Assembly: GCF_030177755.1 (NCBI RefSeq)
Contig: NZ_CP126539.1
Coordinates: 1,760,001-1,824,000 of the forward strand
DNA length: 64,000 nt
Reading direction: 5' to 3'
From: Devosia sp. RR2S18
GTDB taxonomy: Bacteria > Pseudomonadota > Alphaproteobacteria > Rhizobiales > Devosiaceae
The position numbers and the translations under genes are program-made. This document shows, one piece after another, positions 1 to 9,068 of this stretch. Numbering within the stretch: position 1 is the first letter of the stretch; each line of letters starts with the position of its first letter. Under the pieces are notes generated by a model. The model did not search any database. It was not told the origin of the DNA and saw only the letters and a program-made list of their open reading frames with translations.

Positions 1-96
1 AACTACTATTCGCAAAAGGGCCTGCTGAAGACGGTTGACGGGATGGCTCCAGTCGATCAGGTGACCTCGGCAATCAAAACGGCTATCGAGTCGTAA
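1..96 (+). CDS. adk: Adenylate kinase, C-terminal end (partial)
   Basis: An open frame enters from the left edge and ends in TAA, giving 31 residues that begin NYYSQKGLL. The tail resembles the C-terminal helix of bacterial adenylate kinase, which interconverts ATP, AMP and ADP. The usual ribosomal-protein operon order in this group places adk just before rpsM, which is what follows here. The call rests on this short tail plus context, so it is only moderately sure. Confidence 0.7.
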   Translation, partial: NYYSQKGLLKTVDGMAPVDQVTSAIKTAIES

Positions 97-106
97 TTAA
101 TTGGGC

Positions 107-146
107 TTGACTTCGCGGTTGACTCCTCGAAATCGAGCCCTTAAAG
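107..146 (+). promoter_or_regulatory. Possible promoter upstream of rpsM
   Basis: Two TTGACT hexamers lie at 107-112 and 119-124. The second is followed after 16 bases by TTAAAG at 141-146, a weak -10 candidate. They sit in the 178-base spacer between adk and rpsM. Sequence resemblance only; no start site can be proven from the sequence. Confidence 0.3.
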
Positions 147-274
147 AACCGCGTCAGTCTCATGGATTATTGGGCTGGATTCGGTTCTCCACACTGGTTG
201 GGGGTCGAAATCCGGTCCCTTGTTGTTTTAGGGCGCCAACCGTGATGGTTCGCGCTGAATGAAGGAGAGCAGAC

Positions 275-643
275 GTGGCTCGTATTGCTGGCGTCAACAT
301 CCCGACGAACAAGCGCGTGATCATCGCGCTTCAGTACATCCACGGGATCGGCGAGAAGTTCGCCAAGGACATCACTGAAAAGGTCGGTATCCCGGCCGAT
401 CGTCGGGTCAATGAATTGACCGACGCTGAAGTCATCCAGATCCGTGAAGCTATCGACCGCGACTACGTCGTGGAGGGTGATCTTCGCCGTAACGTGGCGA
501 TGAACATCAAGCGCCTGATGGATCTTGGTAACTACCGTGGCCTGCGCCACCGTCGTGGCCTTCCGGTCCGCGGTCAGCGGACCCACACCAATGCCCGTAC
601 CCGCAAGGGTCCGGCCAAGCCGATCGCCGGCAAGAAGAAGTAA
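275..643 (+). CDS. rpsM: 30S ribosomal protein S13
   Basis: The 122-residue product begins [10 protein letters not shown] and carries the S13 helix-two-turns-helix and the basic C-terminal tail ([18 protein letters not shown]), matching the family length. S13 sits in the head of the small subunit and contacts S19, 16S rRNA and P-site tRNA. The start is GTG, with GAAGGAG at 261-267 as ribosome binding site. It opens the rpsM-rpsK-rpoA-rplQ block. A hairpin overlaps its stop codon. Confidence 0.97.
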   Translation: MARIAGVNIPTNKRVIIALQYIHGIGEKFAKDITEKVGIPADRRVNELTDAEVIQIREAIDRDYVVEGDLRRNVAMNIKRLMDLGNYRGLRHRRGLPVRGQRTHTNARTRKGPAKPIAGKKK

Positions 644-664
644 GAACCCGCTTCTCGGGTTCTT
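642..664 (+). promoter_or_regulatory. Hairpin overlapping the rpsM stop codon
   Basis: A perfect 9-bp stem (AAGAACCCG / CGGGTTCTT) with a 5-base loop begins inside the rpsM TAA codon. No T-run follows, and the operon continues 60 bases later. It looks more like an mRNA processing or stability element, or a partial attenuator, than a full terminator. Confidence 0.45.
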
Positions 665-723
665 CGATGTAGCTGCCGGGGCCTGAGGCTGACGGCAGCG
701 CTGATATCGCTTAGAGGAAGTAA

Positions 724-1116
724 ATGGCTAGAGCTGAAGCTGCGCGCGTCCGCCGTAAGGAGCGCAAGAACATCACGTCGGGTGTGGCCCACGTGAATGC
801 GTCGTTCAACAACACGATGATCACCATCGCCGACATGCAGGGCAACACGATTTCGTGGTCCTCCTCGGGCGTGATGGGTTTCAAGGGTTCGCGTAAGTCG
901 ACCCCCTATGCGGCACAGGTTGCTGCCGAGGATGCTGCCAAGAAGGCGCAGGAACATGGCATGAAGACCCTTGAGGTCGAAGTTCGTGGTCCTGGTTCGG
1001 GCCGTGAATCGGCGCTCCGCGCGCTGCAGGCTGCCGGTTTTAACGTTACCTCGATCCGCGACGTGACCTCGATCCCGCACAATGGCTGCCGTCCTCGCAA
1101 GCGGCGCCGCGTCTAA
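724..1116 (+). CDS. rpsK: 30S ribosomal protein S11
   Basis: The 130-residue protein has the typical S11 features [24 protein letters not shown] and the C-terminal [13 protein letters not shown], at full family length. S11 lines the platform of the small subunit near the E site. GAGGAAG just upstream supports the ATG start. It lies between rpsM and rpoA in the expected order. Confidence 0.98.
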   Translation: MARAEAARVRRKERKNITSGVAHVNASFNNTMITIADMQGNTISWSSSGVMGFKGSRKSTPYAAQVAAEDAAKKAQEHGMKTLEVEVRGPGSGRESALRALQAAGFNVTSIRDVTSIPHNGCRPRKRRRV

Positions 1117-1133
1117 TCCAGACGGTTCTGGGC

Positions 1134-1159
1134 ACCCCTGGCCAGTTATGGCTGGGGGT
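1134..1159 (+). promoter_or_regulatory. Hairpin in the rpsK-rpoA spacer
   Basis: A 10-bp stem with two G-T wobbles (ACCCCTGGCC / GGCTGGGGGT) and loop AGTTAT lies between the rpsK stop and the rpoA start. No T-run follows. It is the second hairpin of this kind in the operon and may tune the ribosomal protein to polymerase ratio (inference). Confidence 0.4.
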
Positions 1160-1219
1160 CCTTATTGCGTTTGCGGCAAGCGGCTGGGCTAGAGCCGCGA
1201 TTTTGAAAGGACATGAACC

Positions 1220-2239
1220 GTGACGATCCAGAGGAACTGGCAAGAACTAATCAAGCCGACCAAGCTGGAGATTGTTTCGGGCAGCGACAACGCGCGCGTG
1301 GCTTCGGTAGTTGCCGAACCGCTTGAGCGCGGTTACGGGCTTACCCTGGGTAACGCTCTTCGTCGCGTGCTGCTGTCGTCGCTTCAGGGCGCGGCAGTGA
1401 CTGCAATCCAGATTGAAGGCATTCTGCACGAATTCTCCTCGCTCCCGGGCGTGCGCGAGGACATGACCGACCTCGTCCTGAACGTGAAGGAAATCGCGCT
1501 CAAGATGGGCGGCGAGGGTCCTAAGCGCCTGCAACTGTCCAAGCAGGGTCCGGGTTCCGTTACCGCTGGCGATATTCGCGTAACCGGCGACATTGAGGTG
1601 CTGAACCCCGATTTGGTGATCTGCCATCTCGACGATGGCGCCGAGATCAACATCGAGTTCACCGTCGATACCGGCAAGGGCTATGTTGCCGCCGACAAGA
1701 ACCGTCCCGAAGACGCGCCGATCGGCTTTATCCCGGTCGACGCGCTGTTCTCGCCGGTTCGTCGGGTATCCTACAAGGTTGATGCGACCCGTGCGGGCGA
1801 GAGCCTCGACAAGGACAAGCTGACCCTGCAGGTCGAGACCAATGGCGCAATTTCCCCGGAAGACGCCGTGGCTTACGCTGCGCGCATCCTCCAGGACCAG
1901 TTGTCGGTGTTTGTGAACTTCGAAGAGCCCAGCAAGGAAAAGGCGCAGGATTCTGTGCCCGAGCTGGCGTTCAACCCGGCACTGCTCAAGAAGGTCGACG
2001 AGCTCGAGCTCTCGGTCCGTTCGGCAAACTGCCTCAAGAACGACAACATCGTCTACATCGGCGACCTGATCCAGAAGACGGAAGCCGAGATGCTGCGGAC
2101 GCCGAACTTCGGCCGCAAGTCGCTCAATGAAATCAAGGAAGTCCTGGCACAGATGGGGCTTCATCTCGGGATGGACGTCAACAACTGGCCGCCCGAGAAC
2201 ATCGATGACCTCGCCAAGCGCTACGAAGATCATTATTGA
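1220..2239 (+). CDS. rpoA: DNA-directed RNA polymerase alpha subunit
   Basis: The 339-residue product has the alpha N-terminal dimerisation domain (about residues 1-235, with [18 protein letters not shown]) and the C-terminal DNA- and activator-binding domain (about 255-320, with [15 protein letters not shown] and [14 protein letters not shown]). The alpha dimer scaffolds polymerase assembly. The start is GTG after a GAAAGGA site. It is co-located with rpsK and rplQ, as in most bacteria. Confidence 0.98.
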   Translation: MTIQRNWQELIKPTKLEIVSGSDNARVASVVAEPLERGYGLTLGNALRRVLLSSLQGAAVTAIQIEGILHEFSSLPGVREDMTDLVLNVKEIALKMGGEGPKRLQLSKQGPGSVTAGDIRVTGDIEVLNPDLVICHLDDGAEINIEFTVDTGKGYVAADKNRPEDAPIGFIPVDALFSPVRRVSYKVDATRAGESLDKDKLTLQVETNGAISPEDAVAYAARILQDQLSVFVNFEEPSKEKAQDSVPELAFNPALLKKVDELELSVRSANCLKNDNIVYIGDLIQKTEAEMLRTPNFGRKSLNEIKEVLAQMGLHLGMDVNNWPPENIDDLAKRYEDHY

Positions 2240-2271
2240 TCCGGCGCCGCCAAGATTTTTAGGAGATAACC

Positions 2272-2700
2272 ATGCGCCACGGTAATTCCGGCCGCAAGCT
2301 GAACCGGACCGCTAGCCACCGCAAGGCTATGTTCGCAAATATGTCGGCAGCCCTGATCAAGCACGAGCAGATCGTAACGACCCTGCCTAAGGCGAAGGAT
2401 CTGCGCCCGATCGTCGAAAAGTTGATTACGCTAGGCAAGCGCGGCGACCTGCACGCTCGCCGTCAGGCCATCGCCCAGATGCGCGATGAAGATCAGGTGG
2501 CAAAGCTTTTCGCGGTGCTCGGCCCCCGCTACAAGGATCGTCAGGGCGGCTATATCCGCATCCTGAAGGCCGGCTTCCGCTACGGTGACAACGCACCGAT
2601 GGCTGTCATCGAGTTCGTTGATCGCGACGTCAATGCCAAGGGCCAGGACAGCGGTCCGGTTCAGGTGCGTGACGACGAGGACGAGTCGGTCGCCGCATAA
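2272..2700 (+). CDS. rplQ: 50S ribosomal protein L17
   Basis: The 142-residue product begins [20 protein letters not shown], the L17 signature, and extends into an acidic C-terminal tail ([10 protein letters not shown]) seen in alphaproteobacterial L17. L17 binds 23S rRNA near the exit tunnel. AGGAGA lies 6 bases before the ATG. It is the last gene of the block and is followed by a strong terminator. Confidence 0.97.
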   Translation: MRHGNSGRKLNRTASHRKAMFANMSAALIKHEQIVTTLPKAKDLRPIVEKLITLGKRGDLHARRQAIAQMRDEDQVAKLFAVLGPRYKDRQGGYIRILKAGFRYGDNAPMAVIEFVDRDVNAKGQDSGPVQVRDDEDESVAA

Positions 2701-2724
2701 GCGGTTCCGACGCTAGACTTTAGG

Positions 2725-2757
2725 AGGCGGCTGCGGTTCATTCCGTGGCCGCCTTTT
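2725..2757 (+). terminator. Intrinsic terminator after rplQ
   Basis: A stem of about 12 bp (core GGCGGC / GCCGCC, extended through wobble pairs to GCGG / CCGT) with loop TTCATT is followed by TTTTGCTTTT. It lies just past the rplQ stop and closes the ribosomal-rpoA block. Confidence 0.8.
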
Positions 2758-2774
2758 GCTTTTGAGGAGTGAGG

Positions 2775-3818
2775 ATGCAGTCGGGATTGGTTCTGGTGAC
2801 GGGTGCCAGCGGCTTTGTGGGCAAATGGACGGTGCTTGAATTGCTGCGTGCCGGGTTTTCGGTGCGCGGCACGGTGCGTTCGGACCTCAAGGCCGAAGCG
2901 GTGCGTGCTGCCGTGCACGAGCATTTGGGTGCCGATGCTGTGGGGCGCCTAAGTTTCGTTCAGACCGATCTGATGCACAACGCTGGCTGGCTGGAGGCCA
3001 TGGATGGCGTTAGTGCTGTAGCGCACGTGGCGGCGCAAATCGTGGGGATCGAGCCCAAGGATCCGCATGAGGTGGTTGGGCCGGCATTGGAGGGCACGGA
3101 ACGCGTGTTGCGCCATGCCATAGCGGCGGGGGTGCGGAGGATCGTCATGACCTCCTCGATCGCCACCGTTGCGTATGGGCATGGCCACGAAACCGGCAAG
3201 CGGACCTATACCGAAGAGCATTTCACCAATCTCGAAGCGATGAAGTACACCTGGGCCTACTGCACCGGTAAGACCAAGGCGGAGCGGCGCGCTTGGGAGA
3301 TGGCCAAAACCGATGACCTCGAACTGACCACCATTCATCCTGGCGCCATCATGGGCCCGGCGCTTGATGAGGATACCAGTATTTCGTTGGGCTTGGTCGG
3401 TGCGATCCTCGAGGGCAGGGTCAAAGCGCGGCCGAGCAATGGCTTCTCGCTTATCGACGTACGGGATGTCGCCGCCATGCATGTCGCAGCGCTCCGAAAG
3501 CCCGAGACAGCCGGCCACCGCTATCTCGCGGCTGGTGACTACGTGCCGTTCCCAGAGGTCGCCGAGATCTTGCGGGAGGCCTATCCTGACCGCGAGATCA
3601 GCCGCAAGGACGTGCCCGATTGGGTGATAAAGCTCGTCGCGCGCTTTGTTGGTGGCAGTGCGCGCCAGATCATCAACGACATCGGCAACGAGAAGCACTT
3701 CGACCGCAGCAAAGGCGAGGCGCTGCTCGGCCGTCCCTTTATCTCCGGCAAGGAGGCACTGCTCGCCTCTGCCGAAAGCCTGATCAGCCTCGGCTTGGTC
3801 AAGAAAGCGACAGCCTGA
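2775..3818 (+). CDS. NAD(P)-dependent epimerase/dehydratase (extended SDR, dihydroflavonol-reductase-like)
   Basis: The 347-residue protein opens with the Rossmann motif VTGASGFVGKW and has a YCTGKTKAE segment that fits the catalytic YxxxK of extended SDRs, with an upstream TSSIA serine. The closest style is the dihydroflavonol/cinnamoyl-CoA reductase branch; the substrate cannot be told. The ATG at 2775 is preferred over a GTG at 2769 because GAGGAG (2764-2769) lies 5 bases before it. Its 3' end overlaps the convergent P-loop gene by 20 bases. Confidence 0.88.
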   Translation: MQSGLVLVTGASGFVGKWTVLELLRAGFSVRGTVRSDLKAEAVRAAVHEHLGADAVGRLSFVQTDLMHNAGWLEAMDGVSAVAHVAAQIVGIEPKDPHEVVGPALEGTERVLRHAIAAGVRRIVMTSSIATVAYGHGHETGKRTYTEEHFTNLEAMKYTWAYCTGKTKAERRAWEMAKTDDLELTTIHPGAIMGPALDEDTSISLGLVGAILEGRVKARPSNGFSLIDVRDVAAMHVAALRKPETAGHRYLAAGDYVPFPEVAEILREAYPDREISRKDVPDWVIKLVARFVGGSARQIINDIGNEKHFDRSKGEALLGRPFISGKEALLASAESLISLGLVKKATA

Positions 3819-4341
3819 GATCCCAAGCAGCGCAGAGGGCCGCCACGTCCCGCTGGTCGCGGCAGAAGACAGCAGGCAGGCCTGTCTCGCTAGCCAGCTT
3901 GCGGTGTGCCTCTGCAGTGCCGCGCGTGTGCCACAGCCAGTGGATCATGTCCCATTTGATCGAGTCCTTGCCGCCCTCGAGGGCACCCACGCGCTGCCGC
4001 TGCAGTGTGCGTTTGAAGTAGCGGACGTATCGACTGAGGAGGGGCGCATCCACCACGACGATGCCGGTCGCGCGGGCGAGGCGTTGTGGCAGGATTTCTG
4101 AGTAGTTCCCGTCCATCACCCATTCAGGCTCGGCGATCGCTGCCGCATGGAGGGCGTGGAAGTCCTCAGTTGGCCGCGGCTCCCAGTCGGTGTGCGGAAG
4201 ATGCCGGAACAGGTCGACATGATAGGCGGGAACGCCGAGCTTGTCGGCCAATGCCACCGTCAGGGTGGACTTGCCGGCATTTGTCGGCCCCGTCACCATG
4301 ATGCGGCGGCCGAGCTGGGCAAGGGGCAAAATGTCCGTCAT
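3799..4341 (-). CDS. P-loop NTPase, small-molecule-kinase-like
   Basis: The 180-residue protein has a Walker A motif, VTGPTNAGKSTL, near its start. It then shows a DLFRHLP segment and a WVMDGNYSE segment, as in FlaR/'topology modulation' adenylate-kinase-like proteins, followed by arginine-rich lid-like sequence. Its role is unknown. The start at 4341 is chosen because GGAAG lies 7 bases upstream. It converges on and overlaps the epimerase gene. Confidence 0.75.
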   Translation of the reverse strand: MTDILPLAQLGRRIMVTGPTNAGKSTLTVALADKLGVPAYHVDLFRHLPHTDWEPRPTEDFHALHAAAIAEPEWVMDGNYSEILPQRLARATGIVVVDAPLLSRYVRYFKRTLQRQRVGALEGGKDSIKWDMIHWLWHTRGTAEAHRKLASETGLPAVFCRDQRDVAALCAAWDLRLSLS

Positions 4342-4364
4342 CTCGGTGCTTCCATGTGGCAACA

Positions 4365-4395
4365 GAAAAAAAACCGCCCCAGGGTACCGGAGCGG
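4365..4395 (-). terminator. Terminator of the PLP decarboxylase gene
   Basis: On the minus strand, CCGCTCC and GGGGCGG form a 7-bp stem (one T-G pair) followed by a run of eight T. It lies 36 bases past the decarboxylase stop and just upstream of the P-loop NTPase gene. Confidence 0.75.
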
Positions 4396-4430
4396 CTCGC
4401 ATATCGGCTAGTGATTCTGCTGATGCCGAT

Positions 4431-5612
4431 CTATTCGGCGGGCGCCATATCCTTGCCGGTATAGACTTCCTCGACCCAGAACTGATCGCGGCGGTCAAAG
4501 CCGTTGAACGGGGTCAGCGACGCCTGGGTATAGGCACCCATGAGGCCGAACTCGATCCAGTCGTCTTCGTCGATATCGGCGGGCAGGGTGAAGACCTGGG
4601 GCAGCACGTCATAGCTGTCGCAAGTGGGTCCCCAGATGGTGAAGTCGGAGAATTCGCCATTGTTGTCATGGAGGCGCGGGCCGCGCCAGACGCGCACGGG
4701 TGGAGTGAAGTGCATGAACTTCACTTCCATCAGCGCCCCATAGGCACCGTCATTAACGTAGACCGACTGCCCGCCACGCTGGTGCTTGACCCGCAGCAGC
4801 AGCGAAGTGGAGCTGGTGACCAGCGCGCGACCGGGCTCGATGATGAGGTCGGGCTTGTTGTTACCGAAATGCTCCTCGACCGCTGTCAGGATGGTCTCGA
4901 AATAATAGTCCATCGGCGGCGCTTCGCTTGTGGGATAGCGCGCCGGATAGCCGCCACCGAGGTTGAGGCGCTTGAGCCCGATCTTGGCTTCCTCAGCGAT
5001 GCGCGCGGCCGCCGCGATATGCCGCTCATAGGCGTAGGCATCCTCGCATTGCGAACCCACATGGAAGCAGAGGCTGGGCGTATAGCCCATTTTGTCCACG
5101 GCCGTGACGATCTCGGCCGCTGCCTGCTCCATCACGCCGAACTTGATGCCGAAATCATAGGACTTGAGCGCCTTGCCGGCCTTGAAGCGGGTGGTCACCT
5201 CGACATCGCGGCTGGGCGACACCACCGCCGCGAGTTGATCGAGCTGCTGGGGGTGGTCGATGGTGAAGGAACGGACGCCGAATTCCTCATAGGCGCGAGC
5301 AATCTCGCGCTTATTCTTGATGGGATTGTTGTAGTGCATCGCCGCGCCGGGCGCGTAGTCGCGCACCAGTTCCATCTCCGTGTTGGACGCCACGTCGAAA
5401 GCCTTGAGCCCCTCTTCATGCAGCCGGGCGAGGATGTGGGGGGAAGGGTTGCACTTGACGGCATAGGTCAGAAGGCCGTCAAAGCCCTTCTTGAACATCT
5501 TGACCTGCTTGTGCAATTCCCGCTCGGAGAACAGAAAGGCGGGGAAATCCGGAGCTTCGGCCGCGATCAGGGCCGACGTATTCGGATAGACTTGCTTCGT
5601 CTCAGTGGTCAT
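4431..5612 (-). CDS. Ornithine/lysine-type decarboxylase, fold-III PLP enzyme
   Basis: The 393-residue protein is an alanine-racemase-fold decarboxylase. The PLP lysine sits in LLTYAVKCNP (about residue 53), the phosphate-binding glycine loop is LNLGGGYPARYP, and the catalytic cysteine lies in WGPTCDSYDVL. The length and short N-terminus fit ornithine decarboxylase, or lysine/ornithine decarboxylase, rather than the longer LysA. It would make putrescine or cadaverine for the polyamine pool. It is a single gene with its own terminator. Confidence 0.88.
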   Translation of the reverse strand: MTTETKQVYPNTSALIAAEAPDFPAFLFSERELHKQVKMFKKGFDGLLTYAVKCNPSPHILARLHEEGLKAFDVASNTEMELVRDYAPGAAMHYNNPIKNKREIARAYEEFGVRSFTIDHPQQLDQLAAVVSPSRDVEVTTRFKAGKALKSYDFGIKFGVMEQAAAEIVTAVDKMGYTPSLCFHVGSQCEDAYAYERHIAAAARIAEEAKIGLKRLNLGGGYPARYPTSEAPPMDYYFETILTAVEEHFGNNKPDLIIEPGRALVTSSTSLLLRVKHQRGGQSVYVNDGAYGALMEVKFMHFTPPVRVWRGPRLHDNNGEFSDFTIWGPTCDSYDVLPQVFTLPADIDEDDWIEFGLMGAYTQASLTPFNGFDRRDQFWVEEVYTGKDMAPAE

Positions 5613-5811
5613 GGACGACTTGCCTTTCAGGGCTGGCGCTGCGGGGGAAACGAGCGCTGCATATAGGGTGCGCGACCCCCTCGCGCAAACGATTATTTGG
5701 CCAACCAGAATGACAGGGGCGTGACGTCATTTTGGTGACAGATTCCGGGCGTTTGGCTCGCTCTCCGATGGCCTGCCTCGGGGCCAACGCAAGACCTTGG
5801 AGGTTGGTTCG

Positions 5812-7284
5812 ATGAGTGTGCGTAGCTGGCTGATGGCGGCCGTCGTGATCGTGGTGCTGGCCGTCAGCGGTACGTTGCTGTTTTCGCCCTGGAACGGACC
5901 ATCCATCGCCCAGCTCGATCCACCGGTTGCAACAGCGCCCGTGGAGGAGCCTCGGCAACTCCCCGTCAGCCGCGAGCAGATCCAGCTCAGCTTTGCCCCG
6001 GTGGTCAAGAACGCCTCGCCGTCGGTGGTCAATGTCTATGCCACGCGCATTGAGCAACAGGCCGCCTCGCCCTTCGCTAACGACCCGTTCTTTTCGCGCT
6101 TCTTCGGCCAGCAGCCCTTTCGCAGTCGCCCCCGCGAGTCCCAGTCGCTCGGCTCGGGGGTGATCGTGGAGGAAAGCGGCGTCATCCTTACCAACCGCCA
6201 CGTCATCGAAGGCGCGACCGACGTGCGCATCGCGCTCTCTGACGGCCGCGAGTTTCCAGTCGAGATCGTGGTGGAAGACACCCAGACCGACCTTGCCGTG
6301 CTGCGCGTCACCGACCCCGATGGGGTGACCTTCCCGGCGATAGTCTTCTCGGATTCCGACGCCCTGCAGGTCGGCGATCTGGTGCTTGCTATTGGCAATC
6401 CATTCGGTGTCGGCCAGACCGTCACCAGCGGCATCGTCTCGGCCTTGGCGCGCACCGGCGTCGAAAGCTCGGACTACGAGTTCTTCATCCAGACCGACGC
6501 AGCGATCAATCCCGGCAATTCGGGGGGTGCCCTGGTCGATCTCAGCGGGCGTCTCGTCGGTATCAACACTGCCATCTACTCCCAGACGGGTGGGTCGGTC
6601 GGCATCGGCTTTGCCATTCCCGCCAACATGGCCCGCGTAGTGGCCGAGGCGGGCGTTGCCGGTGGCGAGATCATCCGGCCCTGGTTTGGCGCCCAGATGC
6701 AGGCAGTCACCTCCGATATCGCGGCCAGTCTTGGCCTGGCGGCGCCGCACGGCGCCCTGATCACTGAAGTGGCCCCTGGCGGCCCGGCGGAGCGCGCGGG
6801 TTTCGCCTCGGGCGACGTGATCCTGAGCGTCGATGGCCTCAGGGTCGACGATCCCAGCGCCTTCAACTTCCGCCTAGCTACCCGGCCGATCGGGGAAACC
6901 ACCGTCCTCACTCGCCTCCGGCGCGGCGAAGAGCTGGATGTGCCGTTCACCATCGAGCCGGCGCCGGCGCCCAGCGAGGACATGATCGCCACCATCACAG
7001 GCAATTCGCGGTTCGCCGGCGCTACGGTGCGCGAGCTCGACCCGGCGCTCGCCGAAGCCAAGGATCTGCCCTACGACGCCCGCGGGGTCGTGGTCACCGC
7101 CATTGAGCCCGGTTCGCCTGCCGATCAGATGGGCCTCTTGCCCGACGATGTGATCCTCTCGCTCAACGACATCGCTGTGGAAACAGCGCTGGTCTTCCGC
7201 GACATTGCATCCAATCGCGTGCGGACCTGGCAGATCATCCTGCAGCGAAACGGCAGGGTGACGCGTAGCATCGTCAGCGGCTAG
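5812..7284 (+). CDS. HtrA/DegP-family periplasmic serine protease with two PDZ domains
   Basis: The 490-residue protein has an N-terminal membrane anchor (residues about 4-25) and a trypsin-like domain with His130 (TNRHVIEG), Asp160 (TDLAVLRV) and Ser237 (GNSGGAL). Two PDZ domains follow, around residues 285-375 and 395-485. This architecture belongs to envelope proteases that degrade or refold damaged periplasmic proteins. The ATG at 5812 has GGAGG 8 bases upstream. rarA follows after 9 bases, so the two are likely cotranscribed. Confidence 0.93.
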   Translation: MSVRSWLMAAVVIVVLAVSGTLLFSPWNGPSIAQLDPPVATAPVEEPRQLPVSREQIQLSFAPVVKNASPSVVNVYATRIEQQAASPFANDPFFSRFFGQQPFRSRPRESQSLGSGVIVEESGVILTNRHVIEGATDVRIALSDGREFPVEIVVEDTQTDLAVLRVTDPDGVTFPAIVFSDSDALQVGDLVLAIGNPFGVGQTVTSGIVSALARTGVESSDYEFFIQTDAAINPGNSGGALVDLSGRLVGINTAIYSQTGGSVGIGFAIPANMARVVAEAGVAGGEIIRPWFGAQMQAVTSDIAASLGLAAPHGALITEVAPGGPAERAGFASGDVILSVDGLRVDDPSAFNFRLATRPIGETTVLTRLRRGEELDVPFTIEPAPAPSEDMIATITGNSRFAGATVRELDPALAEAKDLPYDARGVVVTAIEPGSPADQMGLLPDDVILSLNDIAVETALVFRDIASNRVRTWQIILQRNGRVTRSIVSG

Positions 7285-7293
7285 AACAGTACC

Positions 7294-8607
7294 ATGACCG
7301 ACCTTTTTGCATCAGAGCCGCAGGCCGACACCGCGCGCCCCCTCGCTGACCGGCTGCGGCCCCGCTCGCTCGATGAGGTCATCGGCCAAACGCACCTGCT
7401 GGGCCCCGAAGGCACGCTGCGCCGCATGATTGCGAGCGGCCGCTTGGGCTCGCTGATCCTCTGGGGACCGCCGGGCACCGGCAAGACCACTGTGGCACGT
7501 CTCCTTGCCGACCGGATCGGCCATCGCTTCGAGCAGATCTCGGCCATCTTCTCGGGGGTCGCCGACCTCAAGAAGGTCTTCGAGAAGGCACGCTTTGAGC
7601 GCCTCTCGGGGCACAAGACGCTTCTTTTTGTCGACGAGATCCACCGCTTCAATCGCGCCCAGCAGGATAGCTTCCTGCCGGTGATGGAAGACGGGACGGT
7701 GGTCTTGGTTGGCGCCACCACCGAAAATCCGTCCTTCGAGCTCAATGCGGCGCTGCTCTCCCGCAGTCAGGTGCTGCGCTTCGAATCCCTTAGCGCTGAC
7801 GATCTCGAGCATCTGCTGCAGCGCGCCGAGACGCTGCTGAACACCAAACTGCCATTGGCCGAAGAGGCACGCGCAACCCTCCTGGGTCTCGCCGATGGGG
7901 ACGGCCGGGCGCTACTCGGGCTGGTGGAGGAAATCGTCTCTGCGGCTTCACCTGATGAGGTGCTCGATGCCAACAGTCTGCTAACACTAGTGCAGCGTCG
8001 GGCGCCCATCTACGACAAGGCGCAGGACGGCCACTACAACCTGATCTCGGCGCTGCACAAGACCATCCGCGGCTCCGATCCGGACGCGGCGCTCTATTAT
8101 TTCGCCCGCATGCTCGACGCCGGGGAAGACCCGCTGTTCCTGGCTCGGCGCCTGATCCGCATGGCTGTCGAGGACATTGGCCTGGCCGATCCGCAGGCGC
8201 TTCCCCAAGCAGTCGCTGCCCGCGATGCCTACCAGATGCTGGGCTCGCCCGAGGGCGAATTGGCGCTGGCGCAGGTGGTTGTCTATCTCGCGCTCGCGCC
8301 CAAGTCGAACGCGGTCTACACTGCCTATAAGGGCGCCATGAGCATCGCCAAGTCCACGGGTTCTCCCATGCCGCCCATGGTCATCCTCAACGCTCCCACC
8401 AAGCTCATGAAAGGCTCTGGCTATGGCGAAGGCTATATCTACGACCACGACACGCCCGAAGCCTTCTCCGGCCAGGAGTATTTCCCCGAGAAACTGGGCC
8501 GGCAGAAGTTCTATGAGCCGGTGGAACGCGGCTTCGAGCGCGAACTGCGCAAGCGGGTAGATTACTTCGAGCGCCTCCGCGCCAGCAAAGGCAGCCCTGA
8601 AGACTAG
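7294..8607 (+). CDS. rarA: Replication-associated recombination protein RarA (MgsA) AAA ATPase
   Basis: The 437-residue protein shows Walker A GPPGTGKTT (residues 58-66), Walker B with DEIH (114-117), sensor motif GATTENPSFELN, and the C-terminal tetramerisation region ending YFPEKLGRQKFYEP. It matches RarA/MgsA/WRNIP1 in length and order. RarA acts on the lagging strand and at stalled forks together with SSB. It sits directly downstream of the HtrA-like gene. Confidence 0.95.
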   Translation: MTDLFASEPQADTARPLADRLRPRSLDEVIGQTHLLGPEGTLRRMIASGRLGSLILWGPPGTGKTTVARLLADRIGHRFEQISAIFSGVADLKKVFEKARFERLSGHKTLLFVDEIHRFNRAQQDSFLPVMEDGTVVLVGATTENPSFELNAALLSRSQVLRFESLSADDLEHLLQRAETLLNTKLPLAEEARATLLGLADGDGRALLGLVEEIVSAASPDEVLDANSLLTLVQRRAPIYDKAQDGHYNLISALHKTIRGSDPDAALYYFARMLDAGEDPLFLARRLIRMAVEDIGLADPQALPQAVAARDAYQMLGSPEGELALAQVVVYLALAPKSNAVYTAYKGAMSIAKSTGSPMPPMVILNAPTKLMKGSGYGEGYIYDHDTPEAFSGQEYFPEKLGRQKFYEPVERGFERELRKRVDYFERLRASKGSPED

Positions 8608-8687
8608 GCGCCTAGCCTGACCCCTGCCTTCTATCTACCATGCTGCCTGGTCGTGGTTTTCTGCTTTCGGCTGCGCTAAGGGAAGCT

Positions 8688-9068
8688 ATGCAGGCATTTC
8701 TTCTGGTGGGCGCCGGCGGCGCTCTGGGCGCCATGGCGCGCTATGGCACATCGGTCCTGATCACCCGCTGGTGGCAGGGGGGCTTCCCGCTGGCTACCAT
8801 CGTGGTCAACGTGTTGGGCTCCTTGTTGATGGGGGTGTTGATCGGCATCCTCGCGCGCCTGACACCCACCTGGGCCCCCGAAGCGCGGCTGTTCGTGGCC
8901 GTGGGGGTGCTCGGGGGCTTTACGACCTTCTCCACCTTTTCCCTCGATGCGATAACGCTGCTTGAGCGCGGAGCCGTCGGCCAAGCCGCCACTTATATGC
9001 TGATCTCGGTTGTGGTTTGCCTCGCCGGGCTCTATCTCGGACTTTTGCTGACCCGAGGCATGGTATGA
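8688..9068 (+). CDS. crcB: Fluoride ion channel CrcB (Fluc)
   Basis: The 126-residue, four-helix protein carries the Fluc signatures GGALGAMARY, VNVLGS and GGFTTFSTFS. Fluc channels act as dual-topology dimers that export fluoride. AAGGGAAG immediately before the ATG at 8688 supports this start over an earlier one at 8640. Its TGA overlaps the ATG of the next gene, suggesting translational coupling. No fluoride riboswitch was recognised upstream. Confidence 0.93.
   Translation: MQAFLLVGAGGALGAMARYGTSVLITRWWQGGFPLATIVVNVLGSLLMGVLIGILARLTPTWAPEARLFVAVGVLGGFTTFSTFSLDAITLLERGAVGQAATYMLISVVVCLAGLYLGLLLTRGMV

Noticed and set aside
4356..5666. Large plus-strand frame opposite the PLP decarboxylase
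   Set aside because: It is the antisense shadow of a well-supported gene, created by high GC codon use.
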